64,000 nt of DNA. It comes from Natrinema gari JCM 14663. Lineage in GTDB: Archaea > Halobacteriota > Halobacteria > Halobacteriales > Natrialbaceae. Shown here piece by piece: positions 34,476 through 43,502 of this stretch. A program made the position numbers and the translations under genes. The notes beneath the pieces were generated by a model. That model made no database searches and was not told where the DNA came from. It worked only from the letters and a program-made list of their open reading frames with translations. The stretch is from the NCBI RefSeq assembly GCF_000337175.1, contig NZ_AOIJ01000041.1, positions 1 to 64,000 of the forward strand, written 5' to 3'. Every line of letters begins with the position of its first letter. Within the stretch, counting starts at the first letter, position 1.

Positions 34476-36008
34476 TTAGTCCTCGGTCTTGATGTCGGCC
34501 GACAGCCCCTGTGCCATCTCGATGTCTTTGGAGTTGTTCATCGTCCAGGCGGTGCGTTCGGTCACGGCCTCGATCGCTTCACGGGCGCTCGGGTAGCCGT
34601 TACCCGACTTCTTGACGCCACCGAACGGGAGATGGACCTCCGCGCCGATACACGGCAGGTTCGCGTACGCGAGTCCGATATCCGCGTGGTCACGGAAGTA
34701 GTTGATCTGTCGGTAATCCTCCGAGATGACTGCCCCTGCCAGCCCGTAGGGCGTATCGTTGTGGATCTCGACTGCGTCCTCGATGTCACCCGAGTACTCG
34801 AGGAGGGCGACGTGGGGACCGAAACACTCCTCGTTGAGACAGCGCAGGTCCGACTCGTAGTCGATCTCGTAGACGAAGGGGCCGACCCAGTGGCCTTCCG
34901 CGTGGCCGTCCGGAATCTCGTCGGCCTCGAGTTCGAACCGATCGACCAGCACGTTCGCACCCTCCTCGCGTGCGAGTTCGTTGTGTCGCTGGATTTTCTC
35001 GACGTGGTCGGCTTCGATCGCCGGCCCCATGAACGTCTCCTCCTCGAGGGGGTCGCCGACGGCGACGTCCTTGGCGACGTCGACGAACCGCTCTTTGAAC
35101 TCGTCGTAAACGTCCTCGTGGACGATCAGCCGTTCGGAAGAGACACAGCGCTGGCCGGTCGTCTTGAACGAACTCATGACGGCCGCGTGGACGGCGATGT
35201 CGAGATCGGCTTCTTCGGTCACGACGATGCCGTTCTTGCCGCCCATCTCACAGGCCGCGAGCTTGCCGGGTTCGCCGCCGACTTTGCCGGCGATCTCGTG
35301 GCCGACTTCGGCCGAGCCCGTAAACAGGACCGTATCGACGCGCTCGTCGTCGGTGATCGCTGCGCCGGCGTCGCCAAAGCCTTGGACCATGTTGAAGACG
35401 CCATCCGGAATCCCGGCGTCCTCGAACATCTCGGCGATGATCTGGGCACACCACGGCGTCTGCTCGGCGGGCTTCCAGACGACCGTGTTCCCTTCGACCA
35501 GCGCGATGGCCATGTGCCAGAACGGGATCGCGACCGGGAAGTTCCAGGGAGTGATACAGCCGATGACGCCCCGCGGTTTCCGGCGCATGTACGCGTCCTT
35601 GCTCGGAATCTCCGACGGCACGACGTCACCGTGGGGATGGCGCGCGTTGCCCGCCGCCCACTCGACCATGTGCCAGGCCTCGGTGACGTCGGCTTTCCCT
35701 TCCGAGATCTCCTTGCCACACTCCTTCGAGACGATCTCGCCGAGTTCCTCGTGGCGATCCCGCAGTTCGTGGTAAATATCCCACAGGTACTCCGCGCGGT
35801 CGATCGCGGACAGTTCACGCCACTCCTCGAAGGCCTCGTCCGCCGCCTCGAGGGCCGTGTCGACGTCTGCCTCCGTTCCGCGCTGGAACGTCGCCAGCGT
35901 CTCGCCCGTCGCGGGGCTTTCGCTCTCGAAGGTTTCGGAGCCGGTTCCGCTCGTCCATTCGCCGTTGATATAGTGGAGATTGGCTCCACTCGCTGTTGAT
36001 CGACTCAC
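34476..36008 (-). CDS. NAD(P)-dependent aldehyde dehydrogenase
   Basis: The 510-residue enzyme has the ALDH catalytic set: Asn156 in CITPWNFPVAIPFW, Glu254 in CEMGGKNGIVV, and Cys288 in FKTTGQRCVSSE. Cofactor motif FTGSAEVGHEI and the C-terminal LPFGGVKKSGNGYPS are present. It resembles semialdehyde dehydrogenases (aminoadipate, succinate or glutamate semialdehyde type). Its place between IclR regulator 2 and an NhaC exchanger suggests it oxidises the semialdehyde made by the nearby aminotransferases. A TATA-like TTATATG (minus, 36032-36039) is about 27 bases before the start, and the GTTTG/CAAAC palindrome lies 80-95 bases upstream. Confidence 0.9.
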   Translation of the reverse strand: MSRSTASGANLHYINGEWTSGTGSETFESESPATGETLATFQRGTEADVDTALEAADEAFEEWRELSAIDRAEYLWDIYHELRDRHEELGEIVSKECGKEISEGKADVTEAWHMVEWAAGNARHPHGDVVPSEIPSKDAYMRRKPRGVIGCITPWNFPVAIPFWHMAIALVEGNTVVWKPAEQTPWCAQIIAEMFEDAGIPDGVFNMVQGFGDAGAAITDDERVDTVLFTGSAEVGHEIAGKVGGEPGKLAACEMGGKNGIVVTEEADLDIAVHAAVMSSFKTTGQRCVSSERLIVHEDVYDEFKERFVDVAKDVAVGDPLEEETFMGPAIEADHVEKIQRHNELAREEGANVLVDRFELEADEIPDGHAEGHWVGPFVYEIDYESDLRCLNEECFGPHVALLEYSGDIEDAVEIHNDTPYGLAGAVISEDYRQINYFRDHADIGLAYANLPCIGAEVHLPFGGVKKSGNGYPSAREAIEAVTERTAWTMNNSKDIEMAQGLSADIKTED

Positions 36009-36086
36009 GCTAGACCCTTCTCCTGTGGCCCATATAATTGTTCATCTTTGAGCGAGCGATCCGTGACGCGACTTGCCGAAAAATTG

Positions 36087-36103
36087 TTTTGTATATATCA
36101 AAC
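36087..36103. promoter_or_regulatory. palindrome TTTTG-N7-CAAAC before aldehyde dehydrogenase
   Basis: TTTTGTATATATCAAAC is the third member of the family, with one arm mismatch (with the adjoining G it can also be read GTTTTG). It lies about 80-95 bases upstream of the start at 36008, further out than at the IclR genes. Confidence 0.55.
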
Positions 36104-36208
36104 AGCGTTCGTGAGAGCACGGCGACTGTAAGAGCGTCGTATGCAACAGCGAGGGCGTGGTAAGCGGTCACTCTCCGGACAATAGATGATACCATGGGAC
36201 TAGTGAAC

Positions 36209-36228
36209 TTACAAAGATATGCTTGTAA
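36209..36228. promoter_or_regulatory. recurrent 20-bp dyad, copy 3 (TTACAAAGATATGCTTGTAA)
   Basis: Matches the site at 9244 at 18 of 20 bases, with exact TTACAA/TTGTAA arms. It lies in the 490-base divergent gap between the aldehyde dehydrogenase and NhaC copy B, in which no gene was recognised. Confidence 0.5.
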
Positions 36229-36500
36229 CACGGAACGGGACATGCGGTTTGATATTCTGAAATAGACTGGTATCGTGATGGGAATTTGCGGGTACCGCTG
36301 ACGGCACGAACGCACGCGACGGGGCCAAACGCCTCGAGTCAGGGCAGACCGTCTCTCAGCGATAGCTCACTCCGACGGGGTGCCTACTCGTTGGACACGC
36401 GGGTCAGCATGGATCTCGTACTGTTCGTCACCCGTTAGAATCGTGTCATAGAATCCCACCCATGGAAAGACTTATCAAGGGACATGGTAGAATAGATCCC

Positions 36501-38183
36501 ATGGGTGAATTCGGGATACTCTCCCTCGTACCGCCACTGTTGGCAATCACGTTAGCAGTTACCACGAGGCGTGTAATCCTCTCACTGTTCGTTAGCATTT
36601 GGTTCGGTGGCGTCATCTATACCGGCGGACTCGGCGTTGGACGGACGTTTAACTGGATCGTCGAAGCCATCATCGCCGACGAAGGGTTTCACGCGGAGAT
36701 CCTGGTATTCACGCTCCTCCTCGGCTCGGGCGTTGCACTGATCTGGCGGCTGGGCGGTGCGATCGCCATTCAGGAGGTGGCGAGCAAGCGCCTCGAAACC
36801 AGACGGAAAGTCGGGATCGTCGCCTGGCTGTTGGGCATCGTACTGTTCTTCGACGACTACGCAAACACCGCGATCATCGGGAACACGATGCGTGAGACGT
36901 CCGATCGAGTCAACATCTCGCGCGAGAAGTTGTCCTACATCGTCGACTCGACAGCCGCGCCCGTCGCGACGATCGGCATTTCGGGCTGGGTCGCGTTCCA
37001 GTTGTCGATGATCGATGAGGCCTTCAGCAACATCGAAGCCACAGCGGGCGTCCAAACACCGGACGTCTTCACTGTCTACCTCGAGTCGATCCCGTACAAC
37101 GCCTACGCGATTCTCGCGATCGTCATGGTCGGCATCATCGTCGTGACACAGCGGGACTACGGTGAAATGCTCACAGCGGAGCGCCGTGCCTGGAAAACGG
37201 GCAAGGTCAACGACGACGACGCGGACCCGCTACAGGAAGTTGAAGGCCATCTCAGTGACCCGATCACCGACCGACCCATGCTCCGAACGTTCCTGCTTCC
37301 GATCGTGGTCCTGGTCGCCGTGACGATCTGCAGCGCGCTCCGGACCGGCTACGGCGGCCAACCGGTGCTCGAGTCACTGCTCGCGGGCGAGTTCACGGCG
37401 TTCGTCGAAACGACGACGACCATTGCCGGCAACGGGTCCTGGACGACCGCACTAGTATGGGGGTCGTTCGCAATGGTTGCAACGGCGTTCACGATCGGCA
37501 TCGTGTACGACCTGTGTACCGCCGACGAAGGCGTCGATGCGGTCCTCGAAGGGTTCGAACTCATGCTGACTGCGGTGACGATCCTGATCCTCGCGTGGTC
37601 GATCAGTACCGTCGCCGATGCGCTGGGGACGGGAGCGTACGTCGCGACGCTGGTCGAGGGGACGATTCCGGTCACAGTGTTCCCCGTTGCCGTCTTCATC
37701 ACCGCGACGTTCATCTCGTTCACCATGGGGTCGTCGTGGGCGACCATGAGTCTGCTGACACCTGTCGCACTCTCCGTCGCGTTCGATCTCACCGGCGGGT
37801 TCGGACTTGCTCCCGCTATCGTGGGAGCGGTGTTTTCCGGCGCGATCTTCGGCGATCACACGTCACCGATCTCCGATACGACCGTGCTCTCATCGACCTT
37901 TACCGGTGCCGACCTCGTTGACCACGTCCGAACGCAAGCGTACTACGCGACGACCGTTGCGACCGTGGTCGTCGTCTGCTACCTGCTGTACGGGTTCTTC
38001 GGCGTGCCGCCGCTGGTTTTCCTGCCGGTCGGCGTCGTTCTGCTGGTCGGACTCGTATACGGCCTATCGGAATTCGACGCGAATCGAAGGGGGATCGACG
38101 TAGGGGCAGTACAACGCGACGTTCCCCTGGTCGAGCAGGATGCCGACTCCGATCACGGCAAATCGCTGGAAGGGTCCGACTAA
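36501..38183 (+). CDS. NhaC-family antiporter/exchanger, copy B
   Basis: The 560-residue polytopic membrane protein has about 12 helices. Family blocks are GIVLFFDDYANTAIIGNTMR, FTMGSSWATMSLLTPVALSVA and VFSGAIFGDHTSPISDTTVLSST. The start at 36501 (MGEFGILSLVPP) is preferred to the ATG at 36462 because it begins at the first helix and a TATA-like CTTATCAAG lies about 27 bases upstream. It is only distantly related to copy A. The conserved DDYAN block places it with the subgroup that includes malate/lactate and amino-acid exchangers. Substrate unknown. Confidence 0.88.
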   Translation: MGEFGILSLVPPLLAITLAVTTRRVILSLFVSIWFGGVIYTGGLGVGRTFNWIVEAIIADEGFHAEILVFTLLLGSGVALIWRLGGAIAIQEVASKRLETRRKVGIVAWLLGIVLFFDDYANTAIIGNTMRETSDRVNISREKLSYIVDSTAAPVATIGISGWVAFQLSMIDEAFSNIEATAGVQTPDVFTVYLESIPYNAYAILAIVMVGIIVVTQRDYGEMLTAERRAWKTGKVNDDDADPLQEVEGHLSDPITDRPMLRTFLLPIVVLVAVTICSALRTGYGGQPVLESLLAGEFTAFVETTTTIAGNGSWTTALVWGSFAMVATAFTIGIVYDLCTADEGVDAVLEGFELMLTAVTILILAWSISTVADALGTGAYVATLVEGTIPVTVFPVAVFITATFISFTMGSSWATMSLLTPVALSVAFDLTGGFGLAPAIVGAVFSGAIFGDHTSPISDTTVLSSTFTGADLVDHVRTQAYYATTVATVVVVCYLLYGFFGVPPLVFLPVGVVLLVGLVYGLSEFDANRRGIDVGAVQRDVPLVEQDADSDHGKSLEGSD

Positions 38184-38376
38184 CGTCCACGACGCTCGTT
38201 TCGGTACCCTATCGAAGCTCGATATCGCTCCGCTCGGTTCGGAAGACGACGCAGCCGCTTCTCCACGCCCTGTTTCCGGAGAGAATGGGTAGAAACGAGG
38301 GGGTGAGCCCCATCGCAGCCGGCAAGCGTATCGCCGGAATGGGAGATCATAAGTACCTGGTTTACGATGACGGAGT

Positions 38377-40023
38377 ATGGATGTCAACCGGGCAGTGATA
38401 GAACGATTGACGAGCAATGGGATCGACACGATGTTCGGTATTCCGGGCAAACAAACGCTCCCGTTGAACGAAGCGATCGGTGCACGTGACGACATCCGGT
38501 TTGTAGTTGCACGCCACGAAACCGCAGTGTCCCACCAAGCGTGGGGATACGCGGAAACGAGTGGCACGCCGGCGGCGACGGCTGTCGTCCCCGGACCGGG
38601 CGACATGAACGCAATGAACGGGCTGAAAAACGCCCGCAACGACTGTACGCCGCTCATCCATATCGCCGTCGAGACCGAACCCGAGGTTCGCGGGGGGAGC
38701 GGAATTCACGAGACGCCACCGGAGACCTACGATACCGTGGTAAAGGAGAACCTGCTCGCCGAGCGGCCGGAAAGCACGGCCGCGGTCATCGAGGACGCCA
38801 TCGCGATCGCCGAAACGCCGCCAAAGGGGCCGGTCCGGATCGGTATCCCGAAAAACTTCTTGACGATGGACGTCCCCCTGGCGACACCCAGCGAGTACAA
38901 CCGAGCGTACGTCGAGGGCGTCGCCGAATCGGACATCGAGGCGGCTGCGACGCTGCTGGCCGAGGCGACGACGCCAGTAATCCTTGCCGGCGGTGGCGTC
39001 CGTGCCGCGAACGCGAGCGACTCGCTGCGACGGCTGGCCGACCGACTCGAGGCACCCATCGTGACGACGTACAAGGGCAAAGGCGTTCTCCCCGACGATC
39101 CCGACGAGTACGTCGCCGGAACGCTCTCCGGCAGTGCGTCCCCCGAACTCCTCGACTGCCTCGCCACTGCCGACGCCGCGCTGGCGGTCGGGACGGACTT
39201 CGACGCGGTCGCGACTCGGACCTGGAGCGTCGAACTGCCCGCGGATCTCGTCCACGTGACGCTCGACGCCGACGATCTCGGGAACGGCTACGATCCCACG
39301 GTCGGTATCATCGCCGATGCCGGGGTGGCGCTGGCGGAACTCGAGGCCGCGCTCGCGGATCGAACGGTCAGTGCTCGCGACGGGACGGGGCGCGCGGCGG
39401 CGGTCCGGGAAGCGACGAGCGACCGTCTCGACCCGCTCCGGGATCCGTCGCCACCGCTGACATCGGTGAGCGCCCTCGAGAGCGTCCGGGACGCCGTTCC
39501 ACGGGACGCAGTCGTCTCCGTCGACGCCGGCGGGTTTCGCGTCTGGGCGCTCAACGTCTTCGAGGCCGCCGGGCCACGGTCGTACGTCAATCCGGGGTCG
39601 TGGGCGACGATGGGAACCGGGCTGCCGGCGGGGATCGGCGCACAGCTCGCCAATCCCGACGACGATGTCGTCGTGCTCACCGGCGACGGCGGGCTCATGA
39701 TGTGCATCCACGAACTGCACACGGCCGTCGCCGAGAACGTTCCGATTACGGTCGTCGTGTTCACGAACGAGGACTACGCGATTATCAGCGATCAGGCGAG
39801 ACGAGACTACGATCTCTCCGACGGCGAGTACAACTGGAGCGACGCGCCGATCTCGTTCATGTCGCTCGCGGAGAGTATGGGAATGCGGAGTGAGTACGCC
39901 GACGACCCGACCGAGATACGGTCGACGGTCGAGTCCGCAACCGCGGCGGACGAACCGGTTCTCGTTCAGATTCCCACCGATCCATCGGAGCCACAGGCGA
40001 GCGACTGGATGAGTACGGAGTGA
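38377..40023 (+). CDS. thiamine-diphosphate-dependent enzyme, acetolactate-synthase-like
   Basis: The 548-residue enzyme has the three-domain layout of the pyruvate-oxidase family. The N-terminal domain has catalytic Glu48 in RHETAVSHQAWGYAE, the middle domain has TPVILAGGGVRAAN, and the C-terminal ThDP site is GDGG...NEDYAII (about residues 435-460). Members decarboxylate or condense 2-oxo acids. There is no adjacent regulatory ilvN-type subunit, so it is more likely a catabolic decarboxylase or lyase than the biosynthetic enzyme. A TATA-like CATAAGTA lies about 28 bases upstream. The 2-oxo acid acted on cannot be stated. Confidence 0.85.
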   Translation: MDVNRAVIERLTSNGIDTMFGIPGKQTLPLNEAIGARDDIRFVVARHETAVSHQAWGYAETSGTPAATAVVPGPGDMNAMNGLKNARNDCTPLIHIAVETEPEVRGGSGIHETPPETYDTVVKENLLAERPESTAAVIEDAIAIAETPPKGPVRIGIPKNFLTMDVPLATPSEYNRAYVEGVAESDIEAAATLLAEATTPVILAGGGVRAANASDSLRRLADRLEAPIVTTYKGKGVLPDDPDEYVAGTLSGSASPELLDCLATADAALAVGTDFDAVATRTWSVELPADLVHVTLDADDLGNGYDPTVGIIADAGVALAELEAALADRTVSARDGTGRAAAVREATSDRLDPLRDPSPPLTSVSALESVRDAVPRDAVVSVDAGGFRVWALNVFEAAGPRSYVNPGSWATMGTGLPAGIGAQLANPDDDVVVLTGDGGLMMCIHELHTAVAENVPITVVVFTNEDYAIISDQARRDYDLSDGEYNWSDAPISFMSLAESMGMRSEYADDPTEIRSTVESATAADEPVLVQIPTDPSEPQASDWMSTE

Positions 40024-40940
40024 CGATTCCGACACGAGAACCGGCGGATTCGTCGTCGGACTCCCAGCGTATCGCTCCGCTTCGATTTCAACACCGCCCC
40101 ACCACAGACCAGTTCCTCTCAAGCGGGTAGGACGGCGGGTCGATCGGGATGGGTCCCGATCCCGGATCGACCCCCGACCTCGTGGGACGGAAACGAGTAG
40201 ACACATCGAACCACACTAGTTGGCATCCGAAGGGAAAGCGGAGGTTCGTGTTCAGCGACGTGATGTATCGGTTTCGAATATTGTTTCGATGGGAGAGAGG
40301 TAAAACGGTGACCGGGCACGGATGACGGAGCACGATCGGTTGCAAAGGGAGACGCGACAGCCGCCTCCCGGCAACAGTCCGACCGCGGTGTACTCGCTGA
40401 ACCCGTGAGTCGGACCGACGAGCAGCGGAGACGGCGACAGACCGTGGCGGTCTCGAGGCGGACGGGTAACCGGCTCTTTGAGCATCTTTCCGAACGAAAC
40501 AGCACGCACTCATACCGTCTCTCACCGACTGCTCGGGACACGCAACGTCGTGGCTAGCGTGTGCCTGGCGATGCACCACCGTGACCGACGACAGCACTTC
40601 ATCGATATGCCGGCCGATTTCGACACAGAATACGCGGACATCGGACCGAACCTGAACTAATATTTTGAGATATGGGTTAATATACCTACCAACATACCTA
40701 GTATTAGGAGATCGATCGAAAACGGATTCGACACGACAGCAGGGCGACACAGCCCACTGGATCCGGGCGAGCCACCGATTACCGAGTCGGCGAAGGTACC
40801 GACGAGGATCACCGGGACACGTCGCGAGGGGACAGCGGAACGACGGGTTCCACACGCGAAGCGTCGCTGGTCGCGATCGAGGGTAGTGGAGCTGGAACGG
40901 TCCGTCTGCTTTGGCTCGAACGGCTCGAGCGGCGGTGGCA
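40024..40940. other. intergenic region, no gene recognised
   Basis: The stretch holds no frame with acidic bias. An AT-rich patch at about 40660-40710 (TATTTTGAGATATGGG, then TTAATATACC) could be a promoter, but no gene follows. It lies between two convergent 3' ends. Confidence 0.5.
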
Positions 40941-40970
40941 CAAAAAACGACGGCCGCAGATCCGGGCCGT
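40941..40970 (-). terminator. hairpin plus T-run terminator of the proline-symporter operon
   Basis: On the minus strand ACGGCC-CGGATCTGC-GGCCGT forms a stem, followed by CGTTTTTTG. It begins 9 bases after the stop of the last operon gene at 40979. Confidence 0.65.
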
Positions 40971-40978
40971 GAGTCGCC

Positions 40979-41491
40979 TCACTCGACCAGCGGCGACTCG
41001 CTACCGCGGACACTGTCGACGATGACGTCGCCGTCGGGTCGGGATGCGATCCAGAACAGTTTGTAGGCGTCGATCGACCGTTCGAAGCGCACGTCCGGCG
41101 CGGAGCCGACGGCGACGGTTCGGAGCGTCCAGGAGAACACCGCGTCTTCGGCCTTCTCGCGAGCCTGTGTGTCGGAGAGTTCGGACGGAACGACGAGTAC
41201 GTCGTCGATCGTTCTCGTGATGGTTTCCGGCATCACGTCGGCACGGACGGCGAGCCGGCGGGAGCGGTCGACGCTGACCACGTATTCCAGCTCGCGGTCC
41301 GCGATCATCGGTCGCTCGAGCGTCGCAACGGCGTCGTAGAGACGGTACGGGTACGCGATCGCGCCGACGCGGCCGGTCGACTCGACATCCGTGCGCGACA
41401 CCGCCGGTTCGATGACGGTCAGTGTCGTCCGCTGACTGGACTCCTCGGTGATCGTGGCGGATTCGCGCGGCCGTCGACTCGTCTCGCTCAT
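40979..41491 (-). CDS. uncharacterised protein in the symporter operon
   Basis: The 170-residue soluble, acidic protein begins with a Ser/Thr-rich tail. A domain follows with VGAIAYPYRLYDAVATLERP and LEYVVSVDRSRRLAVRADVMPETITRTIDDVLVVPSEL, then a helix YDAVFSW-like (KAEDAVFSWTLRTVAVG). No signal or membrane segment is visible. It is encoded directly after the SSF symporter (start at 41491, symporter stop at 41492) and before the terminator, so it is co-transcribed with it. No family is recognised; a regulatory or assembly role for the symporter is possible. Confidence 0.75.
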   Translation of the reverse strand: MSETSRRPRESATITEESSQRTTLTVIEPAVSRTDVESTGRVGAIAYPYRLYDAVATLERPMIADRELEYVVSVDRSRRLAVRADVMPETITRTIDDVLVVPSELSDTQAREKAEDAVFSWTLRTVAVGSAPDVRFERSIDAYKLFWIASRPDGDVIVDSVRGSESPLVE

Positions 41492-43180
41492 TTATTCGTC
41501 ACCCGTGTCCCAGTAGTCGCTGGCCGTCACGTGTGCGCGAATGTTGTCCGTTTCCGTGACGGCTTTCGGTTCGACATCGCGACCGCCGTCGGTCACGTAG
41601 TCGGGCGTTCCGGTCGGCTCGTCGCCGCTCGAGACGGCCGAGAGCGGCTTATTGAACGACTTGAAGTGATCCGCGACACCCTCCGGCGGCGTCGTCAGCA
41701 GCGAGACGACGATGAGCGTCGCCGTCGAGAGGATGAACGCGGGGAAGAGCCCGTAGACGCCGACCAGTCCGGTGAGGAACGCCGACCCCTCGACTGCCCC
41801 CATGAGTCCGAGGACCTCGAGAAGGGTCGACAGCTGAATCCACAGGACCATGGTCAGGGTGCCGACGATCATACTCGCGACCGAGCCCGTCGCAGTGACC
41901 CGTTTCCACCACAGCGACGCGATGAGCGTTGGCCCGATCGCCGCGCCGAGGCCGCCCCACGCGTAGTCGAGCACGAGCGTGTAGATCGGCGTGTTCTGTG
42001 CGACGAAGGCGAACGCGACGCTCGCCGCGCCGAGTCCGAGCGTGACGTATTGGGAGTAGCGAACGAGCGTCTCCTGGCTCGCGTCCGGGTTGACGTAGCC
42101 GTGGTAGACGTCCTCCACGATGGCGCTCGTTGCGACGAGCAGCTGTGAGTCGGCACTGGACATCATCGCGGCGAGGGCGGCCGCCAGGATGATCCCCGCG
42201 ATCGCACCGGGGAAGAACTCGAGCGTGAGCAACGGCATGACGTTGTTCGGATCCTCGATCCCGCCCTGACCGAAGACGACCAGCGCGTACAGCCCGACGA
42301 AGCCGGCACCGATGTAGGCGACGAACATGAACAACTGCGCGACGAGTGCCGCGAGACGAATGTTCTCGACCTCGTCGATTCCCATGAACCGGACCATCAC
42401 GTGCGGGTTTCCGGGGATCCCGAGCCCGATGGCGGCGTAGCTGATGATCCCGAAGACGGCGGCCCAGCCGGTCATCCCGGCCGTGACGCTCGTGTACGAA
42501 CTGCCGACGGACTCGAGTTCGCCGAACGGGAGCCCGTAGTTGGTAAACGCGATGATCGGCAGGATGATAAACGCGATCAGGATGATCGCCCCCTGGACGT
42601 AGTCGGACCACGCGACGGCGAAGTAGCCCCCGAGCATCGTGTACCCGACGACGATGACCCCGCCGACGAGGATGCCGACCAGCGACGAAACGCCGGTGAG
42701 CACCTCCAGTAGCGTCCCGGCGGCGACGATCTGTGCGCCCACGTATCCGCCCTCGAAGATCATCAGGACGATCGCGGAGACGCCTTTGACGTAGCCGGTG
42801 TCGTCCTGCAGTCGTGTCTCGAAGAAGGTCGGTAGCGTGACCGCTTTCACGATTTCCGTGTATTTCCGGAGGCGCTTTGCGATCCCGGCCCACGCGAACA
42901 GGTCGGCGGGGATCATTCCGAGCCCATTGTAGAAGGCCATCACACCGGTTCCGAACGCGTCGCTCGGGACACCGAGCGTGAGCCACCCGCTCATCTCGGA
43001 GGCGCGTTCGGAAAAGCCCGTGACGACCGGGCCGATGCTGCGCCCGCCGATGACGTAGTCGTCGACGGAATCCATGAGTCGAGAGGAGTACAGCCCGATG
43101 CCGAGCAGCACGAGGAGATAGATCGCGAACGTCCCGAGCACCCAGACACCGGCCGACCCGGCGAGTCCCTCACTGGCCAT
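41492..43180 (-). CDS. putP: sodium/solute symporter (SSF family), probable proline permease
   Basis: The 562-residue protein has about 13 transmembrane helices in the SSF/LeuT-like order. Signature stretches are DDYVIGGRSIGPVVTGFSERASEMSGWLTLGVP, the PutP motif MGIDEVENIRLAALVAQL, AALAAMMSSADSQLLVATSAIVEDVY, and a long acidic cytoplasmic tail. Sodium-coupled proline uptake is the most likely role because proline dehydrogenase lies just upstream on the same strand. A small membrane protein gene overlaps its start by 11 bases. Confidence 0.88.
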   Translation of the reverse strand: MASEGLAGSAGVWVLGTFAIYLLVLLGIGLYSSRLMDSVDDYVIGGRSIGPVVTGFSERASEMSGWLTLGVPSDAFGTGVMAFYNGLGMIPADLFAWAGIAKRLRKYTEIVKAVTLPTFFETRLQDDTGYVKGVSAIVLMIFEGGYVGAQIVAAGTLLEVLTGVSSLVGILVGGVIVVGYTMLGGYFAVAWSDYVQGAIILIAFIILPIIAFTNYGLPFGELESVGSSYTSVTAGMTGWAAVFGIISYAAIGLGIPGNPHVMVRFMGIDEVENIRLAALVAQLFMFVAYIGAGFVGLYALVVFGQGGIEDPNNVMPLLTLEFFPGAIAGIILAAALAAMMSSADSQLLVATSAIVEDVYHGYVNPDASQETLVRYSQYVTLGLGAASVAFAFVAQNTPIYTLVLDYAWGGLGAAIGPTLIASLWWKRVTATGSVASMIVGTLTMVLWIQLSTLLEVLGLMGAVEGSAFLTGLVGVYGLFPAFILSTATLIVVSLLTTPPEGVADHFKSFNKPLSAVSSGDEPTGTPDYVTDGGRDVEPKAVTETDNIRAHVTASDYWDTGDE

Positions 43181-43313
43181 GTTCTGCCTCCTGGTACCGG
43201 TCGCGTAGCTTGTCCTCGCGTTTCCCTTCCCACACGTAGTAGACGCCGAGCATCACGAGATACACGACGAACGGCCCGAATAACCAGACCAAGTTAATGT
43301 TACTCTCAACCAT
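43170..43313 (-). CDS. small membrane accessory subunit of the SSF symporter (47 residues)
   Basis: The product starts MVESNINLVWLFGPFVVYLV, has one hydrophobic helix (about residues 8-28, LVWLFGPFVVYLVMLGVYYVW), and a charged tail EGKREDKLRDRY. It overlaps the symporter start by 11 bases. Small one-helix subunits of this type are known beside SSF symporters in bacteria and archaea. A strong TATA-like ATATATTTATGC (minus, about 43336-43347) lies 27 bases before the ATG, so this gene carries the operon promoter. Confidence 0.75.
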   Translation of the reverse strand: MVESNINLVWLFGPFVVYLVMLGVYYVWEGKREDKLRDRYQEAEHGQ

Positions 43314-43502
43314 GGTCCCGTGTGTTCACTACCCATGCATAAATATATCGGTCCGTCACCTACCCGACCATGGATCGGCGCGACGACGGAATCGAGACCG
43401 GACAGCGGCTACCGCGGCGGAGCGAGAGCTATGGGGATCGTTGCGGGCAGAAAAGAGGACGTGACTCGGGTCAGGGAACGGGGTCGTCTGTCAGCCGATC
43501 GC

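Noticed and set aside
38362-40206. 614-codon open frame on the minus strand
   Set aside because: It is the complement of the ThDP enzyme, a GC-driven shadow with Arg-rich composition atypical for this proteome.
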